DNA of 34,908 nt from Gaertneriomyces semiglobifer. Its lineage: Eukaryota > Chytridiomycota > Chytridiomycetes > Spizellomycetales > Spizellomycetaceae. Where the stretch lies: the NCBI GenBank assembly GCA_025558075.1, contig JAHLKF010000053.1, positions 1 through 34,908 of the forward strand, read 5' to 3'. The position numbers were made by a program, and so were the translations under genes. The notes beneath the pieces are model-generated. The model was not told the origin of the DNA and did no database searches. It saw only the letters and a program-made list of their open reading frames with translations. Shown here piece by piece: positions 1-9,167 of the stretch. Numbering within the stretch: the stretch's first letter is position 1; the number at the start of each line of letters is the position of its first letter.

Positions 1-2
1 CT

Positions 3-835
3 GAAAACGGGAACCTGACCATGGGGATTTGTGTAACTGTTGCGGCAATGGAGGGAAGCTGGCCCAAAGACCAGGACCATGCCAGCTTCCTGACTGCGGC
101 AGTGGACCACTTCTCAACCTATGCCACACTAACGGCGGTGGGGTCAGTGACGCCCCAGGATGGTGAACGCAAGTTCATCGTGGAAAACTTGTCACGGACC
201 TTCATATGCCTCGAGCGCGTAAGGCAGATTGGTTAGAACGCCAGGCGAAGACTAGCCGGCACGCGACGTACCGATCGCTCTCTCGGGTGGCCGACGATAC
301 GTCGTCGGTCGTGACGTACCAGTCGTCAAACATGACTAGTGCGTGCACCAGCAAAAACCAGGCCCGTCATGACCTGGTGTTGAGCGGCATGGAGTTCACC
401 ACCAACTTACTGTTGGTCGAGATCTCTGGCCCACCAACCACCGCGCAGGACCACCAGCATCCTGCCGAAGACGCCATCAAGCTGGAGCTGGAAGCCGAAA
501 GGGTGCTCGTGTCGCGGCTGCTTCCCTATGCCCGGTTGCCCGCAAGCGTCTGCAGCCAGTTGTGTGTATTCACCCTGCAAGGTATTGGGAGCCGACTTAC
601 CTTGCATTCCCACAGCCTGACCGCCCGAGGCACCATCACTGTAAAAGAACTATACACCTTCCAGATTGCGTTCTCGCGCGTAGCAGTGGCAAATATTCGC
701 AAGCAGTTTGTGCTGTGTTGGCTTCTGCGGAAGATTCTGATGGCAGAAACCACTGCTGAGGCCAAGGTCGCTAGTATTGATGAAGCGGTCGCAGGCGAAC
801 AGACGGTACGAGATTGGTTGCCAGAAACTGTATGA
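3..835 (+). CDS. left-truncated hypothetical protein, probably two exons
   Basis: The first frame is open from the window edge to 218 (ends ...ICLER), where a good donor (GTAAGG, 219) interrupts it. The second frame then runs to a stop at 833–835. Joining 3–218 to an acceptor at 322 (exon from 323) or 361 (exon from 362) keeps the frame; I cannot choose between them. The second exon carries an ordered block beginning SGMEFTTNLLLVEISGPP, then EDAIKLELEAERVLVSRLL and VFTLQGIGSRLTLHS. An acidic residue in a strand followed by ExxIKL is loosely reminiscent of PD-(D/E)XK-like fungal hypothetical proteins, but I do not recognise the family and assign no function. An ATG at 206 also opens the second frame without splicing, giving 209 residues. 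The 5' end lies outside the window. Confidence 0.5.
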
Positions 836-934
836 CAAGGTTAGCACTAGAATCGCTTGACCGCCAATTTTCAATACATCTACAGATACCTTTTGGGCTT
901 TGTCGTCGGAAAGCCTTCCAGTCGATATCTGCTA

Positions 935-1189
935 TTAGCAACTCGTAAAACCGTCAATTTCGGCGAGATTAACTAAGTGTGAATCTTCTGGGTCCTCTTC
1001 GCCCGCTTCACCGTCCGTATTGTACTCGCGCGCAAGGTGCGCCTTTTGATACTCTTCCCTCGAAGAAAACCCAAGAGCCTTAATCACAAACTCTGGAGGA
1101 TATGCAGCGTGCGGACCGCTTTCGCGGTTTGTGGTGTTGGTGAATGTCCCGGACGGCATATCAAGCGCTAGAGGCGTGTTGGTAGACAT
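935..1189 (-). CDS. small acidic hypothetical protein (84 aa)
   Basis: This is a single uninterrupted frame starting MSTNTPLALDMPSG and ending EIDGFTSC. The middle has a plausible folded segment (YPPEFVIKALGFSSREEYQKA) followed by an acidic stretch (GEAGEEDPEDSH). No signal peptide or membrane segment is visible. It is convergent with the gene ending at 835. An E-box cluster lies 177–241 bp upstream of its ATG, where a promoter would be expected, which slightly raises my belief that the gene is real. I recognise no family, and a chance frame remains possible. Confidence 0.45.
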   Translation of the reverse strand: MSTNTPLALDMPSGTFTNTTNRESGPHAAYPPEFVIKALGFSSREEYQKAHLAREYNTDGEAGEEDPEDSHLVNLAEIDGFTSC

Positions 1190-1365
1190 TGGTGGATTGA
1201 TGGCGAGTCGCGGATTAGGAAGCGGCTCTATCGTCCCGGTGGTCTTTTGTTTTCCTCCTTATTTGTTTGTTGAAAAGAGGGACAGTCTGAGCCAGGCAGG
1301 CTGTTGTAAGGGGGTCCCGGTGACATACGCGCTATGACATGGGTTCTTATCCATATCAACACATA

Positions 1366-1430
1366 CACGTGCGTCATGTGTCCATGAGCACGTGACCCAT
1401 GTGACTGGGTGCCCTAACACCTGGCACGTG
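1366..1430. promoter_or_regulatory. E-box cluster (3x CACGTG, 2x CATGTG)
   Basis: Perfect CACGTG palindromes lie at 1366–1371, 1389–1394 and 1425–1430. CATGTG variants lie at 1375–1380 and 1398–1403, giving five bHLH-type sites in 65 bp. The site at 1389 reads CACGTGAC, the extended form preferred by Cbf1-type factors. It lies upstream of the minus-strand frame starting at 1189. Occupancy is inferred only. Confidence 0.5.
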
Positions 1431-1509
1431 ATCTTTTCCGTCGGGTGGTTCTCTTATGCACCCCTAACCCTGCCGCACACCCAGCGGACCTACATTTTTC
1501 CCTCCCGTG

Positions 1510-2307
1510 GGACATGTCCGAGCGCATGTAAAAGGCATACCGTCAGACGTCCGACGTACATTTTCAGTTCGATCTCCGTCAGCACTCCAAGGCCATGATC
1601 TCCGTGGGACATCCAGCTTTGTAGCGTCAGAGCTCCTGCGGAGATCCTGTGGATGTGCGCCCGGATACCTTTTACCAGGGCATTCATCGGGGGTTCCCTG
1701 CATACTGGGTTTACCGCTGGATGCTGCTTACACCGACAATAATATTGCATTATAATACAGCATCAGTGTTCATATACGTCGAAGATATGACTGCCTTGAT
1801 CACAGTTCCTTGCCGGGATCGCTGCTTTCCTCTTCCTCCAAACCCATTGGCTCCGCGATACCGTCTTCGATATCACCGAAACCATGTAATGGGTTTGGAG
1901 GAAGAGGAAAGCAGCGATCTCGACAAGGAATCGTGATGTGTTCTGGGTGGAAAATGAACTTGGAAGAAAATCGCGAGTTGAACTGTTGGAGGGAGGCAAA
2001 TGCCATGGAAACGGACGTTGCTAACGGACGTGGCAAACGGACGGATGTCCGGGGGATCTCCGCAGAGTCGACATGCAGCGCAAATCCTTGTGAATGTCCC
2101 CTCGCACATACTAACCCAGCAGCTCCGACGGATGTCCCCAAGGATGTGTAGCGGGACTACATTGACGTGACTCCTTCAGGACATCCCTGTGTACCTTCGT
2201 AGGAGCATCCGCGTATGCTCTCTGAATGTGCGGCCAAAATGTGCTGGGGAACAAAACTTCGCATGTACTGACGTACTCCATTACCTAAGCACTCCCGTCG
2301 GACATCC
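1510..2307. repeat. cluster of GGATGTCC/GGACATCC octamers
   Basis: Exact octamers occur at 1607–1614, 2043–2050, 2130–2137, 2179–2186 and 2300–2307, in both orientations. A fused palindrome GGACATGTCC lies at 1510–1519, and one-mismatch copies lie at 2092–2099 and near 1650. ACGGACG is repeated three times at 2009–2043. Spacing is irregular, so this is not a simple tandem repeat. Confidence 0.55.
1800..1936. repeat. long imperfect inverted repeat (hairpin)
   Basis: The left arm 1800–1848 and right arm 1888–1936 are reverse complements over 49 bp with four mismatches, separated by a 39-bp loop (1849–1887). The central 35 bp of each arm, covering GCTGCTTTCCTCTTCC, pair without error. The arms stop sharply at the loop. 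I see no target-site duplication or transposase nearby. Confidence 0.8.
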
Positions 2308-2590
2308 CGCAGGGTTGGGGGTGTGCCGGGCAGTCAACTGTACTCTTAGAACCTTAGACTTGAATACACATAGGCTTATTATATATATAAGGACCAGAGC
2401 ATCTGAGCATCAGCAGGATCCCTCTGCAACACACGCAAAGTACAATGTGCCACCTGTGACCTGTGTTTGTAATACCCTAACCCTCGACTTGCTACGCGCG
2501 GCTCATAGCTTAACGTTGCGCATATTTTTTGAATTAATAAATACCATGATCTGCACTTAAGGCTCGTAGATAGTGGCTTGATCGTTGGGT

Positions 2591-3250
2591 ATGGGCGAAA
2601 TAAAGAAGCGCTTCCGACATGCCGTGGAGGAACCGCAAAGGCGAAAGAGGCCTTTCACCATTAAATTGGAGGACAACTCTGACCCACAATGCTGGTCCGA
2701 AAAAAGCCCAGCGGCTGTGCAAAACTGGCCGATTAAAGCAGAAGGGACCCCAAGTTCCAGCAATGACGAGAAACCCGACCCAGTATCCGATGAGCGCACC
2801 CGCCTAGGGACGCCAGAAACTACGGAGCTTAATTCAACGGCCTTGCGACGCCCACGAAGAGGTCCCAGACGTGCAGACGCCAGATTTATCGCTATGATGT
2901 GGGATGAGGGTGACAAGGTGGAAGTCAAGGGCAGGCTCATTGTGCTCCCATCTGAACCGCAACTGCTGCATGTCCGGTTACCTGTCCATGAAGGCCAAAG
3001 GGAGGATTTCACCCTTACTGTGAATAACAGCCTGCGAATGGTGTTGGATCTACCAAGCGGACAGTTCAAGTTACAGTGGCCGAACGAGGATTGTGAATTA
3101 CGGAGCGCAGACAATAGATTGCCCCATCAATACCACACTATCTCAGAGAATAAGCAGAGGGTTGTTGTTTTTTGGTCACAACCCGGCATGGGGCATTTCT
3201 TTTTGGAAGTTGCGCGAGATCTGCGCAATGCCGGTGCCGTCCTTGGTTGA
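2591..3250 (+). CDS. unrecognised basic N-terminal, mixed C-terminal protein (219 aa)
   Basis: The ATG at 2591 opens a frame beginning MGEIKKRFRHAVEEPQRRKR and closing at TGA 3248–3250. The first 100 residues are basic and low in complexity (RRPRRGPRRADARF near residue 90), consistent with a nuclear or nucleic-acid-binding protein, though not diagnostic. The second half looks folded (VKGRLIVLPSEPQLLHVRLP, then FTLTVNNSLRMVLDLPSG). A TATA-like TATATATAA tract lies about 200 bp upstream. A strong donor-like CAG|GTAAGT sits just past the stop near 3267, in another frame, so the true 3' end may be a spliced product that I could not resolve. I recognise no family. Confidence 0.45.
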   Translation: MGEIKKRFRHAVEEPQRRKRPFTIKLEDNSDPQCWSEKSPAAVQNWPIKAEGTPSSSNDEKPDPVSDERTRLGTPETTELNSTALRRPRRGPRRADARFIAMMWDEGDKVEVKGRLIVLPSEPQLLHVRLPVHEGQREDFTLTVNNSLRMVLDLPSGQFKLQWPNEDCELRSADNRLPHQYHTISENKQRVVVFWSQPGMGHFFLEVARDLRNAGAVLG

Positions 3251-3832
3251 AGTAGAGTTCTGCCAGGTAAGTATCTTCTTTGTCAGGACTGTTCAACACA
3301 GCATCTTAACACAACAACCCAAGGTCATTTTGCTGAAACCAAGTGACCTAATTTACGCTTCGACATCTCAACACAGCAACCCAAGGTCATTCGGGTGAAT
3401 CAAGTAATCCAGTTCACGCTTTGACGCAATTTATCGCTATATCAATTGCGATTGCCAGTGAGCTGAGCGCGAACTGGCCTCTCCATTTCATGAAGGTTGT
3501 TTCCTCAAACAGGCCACAACGAAATCAGACGAGCCCATGATATAGCATGGCACTGCATCGCCGAGATGTCAGTTATCCTAGCCTTGCAAATCGTGCTGGG
3601 ATTGGGGATAAAAGCGGTTTGCACGTCTTCATATCGAACGCGTGCGATTTCGCGCCGAGTGAACAGAGATTAGGAACACAGTGTTATCAGAAGAGGACTG
3701 AACTTAGTAAGATGTTAATTTTAGAGTCGTAGAATGTCTATACTACTCCTGCGCATTACGTTAATAACAACATCAAATTTCAACTGAAACCATTCGGGAT
3801 ATATCCGAGCTTTTACTATCGAAGAACAACCC
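3251..3832. other. intergenic gap before tRNA-Thr
   Basis: Apart from the tandem 62-bp duplication and the donor-like site near 3267, I see no gene. Open frames here are short and have no recognisable motif. Confidence 0.5.
3302..3425. repeat. diverged tandem duplication of about 62 bp
   Basis: Copy 1 (3302–3363) and copy 2 (3364–3425) both run from CATCT[T/C]AACACA through CAACCCAAGGTCATT to TTACGCTTCGAC or TCACGCTTTGAC. There are about a dozen substitutions and a one-base length shift in the middle. They lie directly head to tail. Confidence 0.7.
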
Positions 3833-3906
3833 GCCCTCTTGGCTCAGTTGGTCAGAGCGTCTGCCTAGTAAGCAGAAGGTCCCGTGTTCGAATCTCGGAG
3901 AGGGCA
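3833..3906 (+). tRNA. tRNA-Thr(AGT), copy 1
   Basis: A complete cloverleaf can be drawn. The acceptor GCCCTCT pairs with AGAGGGC, the D-arm is GCTC/GAGC, and the anticodon stem TCTGC/GCAGA has loop CTAGTAA (anticodon AGT, reads ACU). The T-loop is TTCGAAT and the discriminator is A. The T-stem CCGTG/CTCGG has one T–T mismatch. There is no intron. Confidence 0.93.
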
Positions 3907-5029
3907 TTTCACTTTTGCTGGTCGGCCGAAGGTACAACTGCCGCTTGGAGGGACCAAGGTAAGGTAAGGCTTGCTCGCCAAACATTGTGAAAGGGTGCGA
4001 AGCGACCCTGATTTTAATTTCCGGTGCATACGCATGCAGTGGTCATGTTATTACGATCGACTTCATCCAGATCCATGTCCAGCCCAGACATCGTTGCACT
4101 GCGTGCGCAAGCGTAGGCATTGCATGCATTGGCGTGTTTCGCAATGGATCAACCAGAATTGCCCAATTGAGCTGAGAACGTGACTTGATCTTGACCAAGA
4201 CTCCGCGGGATGCACACGCGCGAATTGCAGCCCGCAGCAGGGGCTGTTAATCTTCCGGAAGACCCACCCAAACACAACATTGCAAGACACCCCCACTTTA
4301 TTTAACCAGGCCTCAGCTGACGTGACTCTTTCCAACTGTTTGGGGGAAATGAGTATGACTGACGCAGGTCATTATGGCACACAAACAGTAATAACCATAA
4401 AGGACCAATAGAATGAGCGTATTCTCATTGTATTCGATAAACGTTGTGTGCTTCCTGCTGTGTTTGTATGTGGGGTTTTTTTTTTCTTTTTCACACAATG
4501 ACACACTGACCACACACCAGCTGAGCCATTGGCTGCTGCCGTGGGCACACACATAATAACAAGTAATAATAAATGGGGCCGATCAAGTAATCGGTTAACA
4601 GCACCCCCCATCCAGTTATTACGTAACCGCGTTCGTTGCCCATCCACCGCAACTCGTTTTTTACTTTTTTCCTGTATACACACCCCGCATGCAGTCATCG
4701 CATTAAGTAACTGCTGTGTAATGGCACGCTCCCCCGATGCGCCACATGACGGCCCCGTGGCGCACACAATGGCGTCGTTCTTGTAAAAACACTCTCCGCT
4801 ATCGCGTTGTCCGCGCGGCCGCCCCCTTTTTCCTTTGCGTCGTTTGTCGGCGTCGACTTTTTGTTAGGCTGCTGCTGGCTGCCCCCCCGCGATGGTATAA
4901 AAGGGCGACCAGAGGGGGAGTGCCCCCTCCTGTCTCGATCGGTGTATTGTTCATTCGGTGGATTCACTACGACGCATGCATTTATAGTTTTCTTGATCCA
5001 TTGCCATCCCTCCACACACAACTGTCACG
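3907..5029. other. intergenic region and promoter of the NmrA-like gene
   Basis: I see no coding exon. A T-rich tract lies near 4474–4492, and CCAAT-type elements (GGACCAATAG near 4403 and CCATTGG near 4526) precede the TATA box at 4896. The last about 130 bp should be the 5' leader of the downstream gene. Confidence 0.5.
4896..4902 (+). promoter_or_regulatory. TATA box of the NmrA-like gene
   Basis: TATAAAA lies within GGTATAAAAGGGC, a near-ideal TATA context, 134 bp before the ATG at 5030. Transcription would be expected to start near 4926–4935. Confidence 0.6.
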
Positions 5030-6046
5030 ATGCCCGCCGTAACAAAGAAGGTTTCCACTGTCGTCGTCACGGCCTCGACCAATTCAACGATCGCCTCGGC
5101 TTTTCTGAACGCGCTCTCGTCCCAGCCTCGCCCCGAGACTCGCTCTCTTGCAATTAGCCTTGCGACAGCTGCGCAAGATGACACTGACAAGCTGCTTCAA
5201 TCGACACACATAGATACGGTTGTCCTAATACCGCCCACACATGCAGACGAGGCGTCTCTCGCAAAGACAAAGGACTTTATTGCGAGCTGCTCCCAGTCCA
5301 ACCATGTCGATTACATCATTCTCTTGAGCGCCATGATGAGCGACGCCGTCGAATCAAAGCAGAGAAATGTCAAGCTTACTCAGTTTGAGTCACATTACCT
5401 TGCCTTGGAGCGGTCACTTCGTCAATCGAGAATACCGCACACGATCTTGCGTCTGGCGCCGCTTCAACAGTCTCTTTTGTACCTCGACACCGGCTTTCAC
5501 ACGCATCAGGTTGCGACATTAGCCCTGCCCATCTCGAACGGCGCGTTTGCTCCCATCCACGTCGACGATGTCGCGCGCGCGCTAGTGAGCATTCTCAACT
5601 CGCACAACTCTCCTCACATCTCAAAGACATACACCCTCACGGGGCCGGATTTGCTCACGGGAGTGGAACTTGCGGGCCGTGCTTCCGTTGCCTTGGATCG
5701 CCCTGTCAGGTTCCAACACACATCCCAACGCCAGCTGGATGACCTGGCACGTCAACACTCGCACCTCCCCATTCCCACATTATTACAAGTGACGGCATTG
5801 ATCGCCAACTCGCGTTATACGACGCATACGGATACGCTTGCCTCGCTCATCGGCAGGACGCCCAAGTCGATTGACTACTTTTTCCGTGAGCATCGTCAGG
5901 ATTTTAACAAGGACATCACGAAGAATGCTCCTTTGTTGGGTGGACGACCCAAAGTCCGTCAGGATGCGTTTAACGGCGAGCTCTACCGTGGCGCGTGGGG
6001 AGATGGATTGGGTCGGTACGCCATTTCCTTCTCATCCAAGCTCTGA
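5030..6046 (+). CDS. NmrA-like / atypical short-chain dehydrogenase family protein (338 aa)
   Basis: This intronless frame begins MPAVTKKVSTVVVTASTNST and ends at TGA 6044–6046. It has the layout of the NmrA-like, atypical SDR group. There is an N-terminal beta strand, then a central VDYIILLSAMMSD where NmrA proteins have their strand-4 'LSS' segment. HYLALERSLRQSRIPHTILR (about residues 121–140) is the typical 'E..L..SG..YTILRP' helix–strand. IHVDDVARALVSIL (about 173–186) and TYTLTGPDLLT (about 198–208) are the usual strand-6 and C-terminal segments. Such proteins bind NAD(P) and act as redox-sensing regulators or reductases in the cytosol. The dinucleotide loop normally holding GxxGxxG here reads TASTNSTIA with no glycine, so cofactor binding may be weak or lost. 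The length is usual for the family. The gene is convergent with the mucin-like gene. Confidence 0.85.
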   Translation: MPAVTKKVSTVVVTASTNSTIASAFLNALSSQPRPETRSLAISLATAAQDDTDKLLQSTHIDTVVLIPPTHADEASLAKTKDFIASCSQSNHVDYIILLSAMMSDAVESKQRNVKLTQFESHYLALERSLRQSRIPHTILRLAPLQQSLLYLDTGFHTHQVATLALPISNGAFAPIHVDDVARALVSILNSHNSPHISKTYTLTGPDLLTGVELAGRASVALDRPVRFQHTSQRQLDDLARQHSHLPIPTLLQVTALIANSRYTTHTDTLASLIGRTPKSIDYFFREHRQDFNKDITKNAPLLGGRPKVRQDAFNGELYRGAWGDGLGRYAISFSSKL

Positions 6047-6913
6047 GAATTGCCACCGCATTCTCTCGGCATTATATATATATAGTTTTACATTTTTGGA
6101 TTTAATGTTTGTTTGGTTTCTTGTATTCCCGATCTCTTTTTGATGGAGAGCATCAATAATATTTTGACTTTCTTGCATGTTGCCTTGTGCATCGTGCTGA
6201 CGCTGAAAAAGACCTTGTAATTGTTGACAATTCGTTGTGACGTTGACCAGAACCACAGGTGATGACGAGAAACGCATGGTTAAGGCCCTGCTGTCATTGC
6301 ACTCGCAATTGCCAGAGACCATAAAGGCAACGAACACATTAAGACACCAACCATGTATTTCAAGCGACTTCTATATATGATATCTGGGCCCTATACAAGT
6401 CTATGATGCCACCAAAATGATCGTTGCGAAAAAGGGGACAAAAAGGAAACCAACAAAACAGAAAGAAAAAAAACAAAAAGGGGGCCTGAGGAAAATAAAT
6501 CTGATCCCAACACCGCCGTGGGGAAAGGGTCGTGGGTCTCCCCTCCATCCATCTATTCTATGCTCCAGATTAATCATTTCCAAACCCAACGAAAGACCCA
6601 CGATCCCCATAGAAGATCAAATTCCCACCACTCAAAAAAGGCCAAAACAGAAATAGGAAAGATAATCCAAAGTGTGGGGGTGTGGTGGTAGTGGGGGCGG
6701 GGAAGAACAAAAGAAAGAAAAGAAAAAAGAGGAAACCCGTTCTCGGCGAAAGGGGAAGAGAACTAGTGCCAGCCCGCGTTCTCCCATTTGACTCTCGTCA
6801 TTGAAAAAAAAAAAAATGATCCAACTTAATCAACGTACGAAAAAAAAAAAGTGTGTGCGTGTGAGGGTGTTGACGTAGTTGGAGTTTTTCCGGTTTTTTA
6901 GTTGGTTGGGAAT
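6047..6913. other. intergenic 3' region with purine-rich low-complexity DNA
   Basis: This gap lies between two convergent genes and would hold both 3' ends. There is an AT tract (ATTATATATATATAG near 6070). A strongly purine-rich plus strand follows from about 6417 to 6750, with A-runs at 6467–6476, 6805–6816 and 6841–6850. No coding exon is supported. Confidence 0.55.
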
Positions 6914-9111
6914 CTATTGCATCTTGCGACGTTCGCTTTTCGCGGGTCTCACGACGGTTCCTTCATCTTCTGAGCTCCAGAATACGCCTTCTTCTTGCTT
7001 GGTGTCAGCGGCACTCATGCCCATTTCGAGACCCATGCCGTTTAACGCAGCGAGGATGCTAGTTTGTGGCCGTTCACCGCCAAAGGTATTGTCGCTTTCG
7101 AACGAGTCAGGGAGAGAGTCCCGGGCCGGATTGTGCGCCGGGGAATAGGTCGACGACGATATGAACGAGTCGCGGTATGAGTCGGACGAGAGGAGGGAAT
7201 CGCGGGTTGTGCTGGACATGAAGGAGTCGCGGTACACGGTAGACGCCTCAGATCTAGACATAGATGCGAACTTGCCCTCATCGTCGTCGTCATCCCCGAA
7301 CTCGGCTTCGTTTTCCGTAGTGCGGTATTCGTCGGCGGTTTCATATTTAGACGCGCCGGTCCGGGCACTGAGCATTGTTCCTTGGCTGAATGCGCTACGA
7401 CGTCTTTGGTTGGTGCCCTGGTCGGAATGGGCAGCATCAAGTACCGTGGCGCTTAAAGATTGAATTTTGCCATCTCCTTCGCCACCAATGAGGACGTCCA
7501 TGACACTCCGTGGAACTACGACTTTTTCAATCTCATTTCGCTCTTTGCGCTGCAAGCTCACATCCTTCTCAGCTTCGCTGATCATCTTTTGAAGTGTCCC
7601 GTCTCCCATAGAACGCGTACCAATCTGGGACATTGAGTCCGAAGGGGTAAGGCTGCACGTCTGAGATCGCTCATTTTCCGCCAGGTCGGGAACTCCAGAG
7701 TCCGTAAAGATACTGGTATGATGGTTGAGTGCGTGAGTCCATGCTGACGGTTGATAAGTGGTGTCCCGTTCGTTGTACGTGTCCCGATTCTGTGCAGTCA
7801 GTGTGATGTCGGTGGCATTATCATAGATAGTATCGCGACTGGAGTCGTACATGGGCTCCGTAGCGGCACTGTCCCGGTTATGTGGCAGACGTGACTCGTC
7901 GGGAGTAGGAATGGTCGAGAATACTGCTTCGGATAACGATTGGCCCATACCAGTCAGCTCGGGAAGGTCGACGCGGGTGTACTCTGGACTAGTCGCCTGT
8001 TTCCGATCACCAGAGTATGCCATAGGAGGCGGCTGGGCATAGCCACCAGCTGGAGGCGGATAAGCGACTGGCTCTCTGGATGGAGCCTCATTCATGTACG
8101 GGTTGTTAGCAGGCTGGCCATACGAACGAGCCGAGTAGGCGTCCGAATCAGGGCGACGTTTAGAGGCACCCGATGAGAATACACCTGGTCCATCACCCCA
8201 ATCGCCTGACACAGGAGAGCGTGATTCATCCTCCTTTGAACGGCGGCGCATAAACAGGAATCCACCTGCTGCAAGACCTGCAATAGCTACCACACCTGAC
8301 ACAATCACGAAAATCAAGTTAGAAAACGGACACGGAGCGCCTCAAGAAGATCGAGATAAGAATCATTATAGTCGCACTTACCAACAGTGGCGACGATGCC
8401 AGCTACAGCTCCCTTGCTCATGATTTTTCCGGGCTTGGCTGCCTCCTCCACTTGAGCCGTGTCCGTGTTGGGTTTAGTACCAGGAATGGAAGGAATGTTG
8501 TTGTTTGGCGTTTTGGGAATGGTACTGGGTTGAGGTTGTTGAATAATTACCGTGGGCGCAGAGACGGTGGTGGAGACGGCGGGCCCAGCGGGGATGGGGA
8601 CTGGCTTGTCATCTAGACCCTCTCCAGGATTGTTACCGCCATTGTTGTTGCCGGGAACTTCGGTAGGTTGCGGTCGCGGGCGAGGGCGAGGACGACCAGG
8701 TTCTCCAGAGGGCCGTGGCCGCGGGGGCGACGGGTTCAGCGTCTCAACGGGCGGGTCGACATTGGTCGGTTCCGCAGTCGGCGGCTCGGTAACGCTACTG
8801 ATAGGCGGTTGGCCGTCACTTGTGGGCTGAACAATACTAGTGGTTGGCAAAGAAGGTTCGGTCGGCTCAACAACCGTCGTCGCATCATCATCACCCACCG
8901 GTACAGGATCTGCGGTCACAGAAGGTTGCGAAGGCTCGGTTGGGTCTCCACTCGGTGCAGGAACAGACGGCGGGAACGTCTCAACGACCGATGGGGCAGG
9001 CGATAAGACCTCTGATGCCGAAGACAGTTGACGCCGGTAATGAGGAGACGCTCCCACACTGCTTGCAAAAGCACCGGCAAGCACCACAACGGACAGCAAT
9101 GTCGCTCTCAT
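6914..9111 (-). CDS. mucin-like single-pass membrane protein (703 aa, two exons)
   Basis: The exons are 9111–8382 and 8295–6914 on the minus strand. The 86-bp intron has donor GTAAGT, branch-like TTCTAACTTGA and acceptor GTGTCAG; joining in phase 1 restores the membrane segment. The protein starts MRATLLSVVVLAGAFASSVG, a clear signal peptide. A Ser/Thr/Pro-rich ectodomain follows (about 25–230), with an RPRPRPRPQP patch near 143–152, and is probably heavily O-glycosylated. One membrane helix (about 236–258, GIVATVGVVAIAGLAAGGF) is followed by the stop-transfer sequence MRRRSK. The about 440-residue cytoplasmic tail is Ser-rich, with many RDS/RDT units in two groups. The layout resembles fungal wall-stress sensors (Wsc/Mid2-like) or surface mucins, but no WSC domain is present. 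The function is inferred from layout only. Confidence 0.85.
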
Positions 9112-9160
9112 CTCGGGCCGTTCTGTTCTCTCTCTGTCTCTCTATGTGCTATCTGCTTTT

Positions 9161-9167
9161 CTATATA
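9161..9167 (-). promoter_or_regulatory. TATA box of the mucin-like gene
   Basis: TATATAG on the minus strand lies 50 bp before the ATG at 9111. The leader between them is CT-repeat DNA on the plus strand (TCTCTCTCTGTCTCTC). Confidence 0.5.

Larger units (their letters stand above)
1190..2590. other. 1.4 kb intergenic block rich in short motifs
   Basis: I find no convincing coding exon here. The block holds three CACGTG sites (1366–1430), repeated GGATGTCC/GGACATCC octamers (1510–2307), a long hairpin (1800–1936), two CCCTAACCCT telomere-like dimers (1462–1471 and 2475–2484) and a TATATATAA tract near 2378–2388. The open frames that appear here are short and on both strands; those around 1800–1936 are produced by the inverted repeat. 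Confidence 0.6.

Noticed and set aside
3773..3985. Minus-strand frame with PSPRFEHGTFCLLGRRSDQLS
   Set aside because: It is the reverse complement of tRNA-Thr read as protein; the same peptide recurs opposite the copy at 12400.
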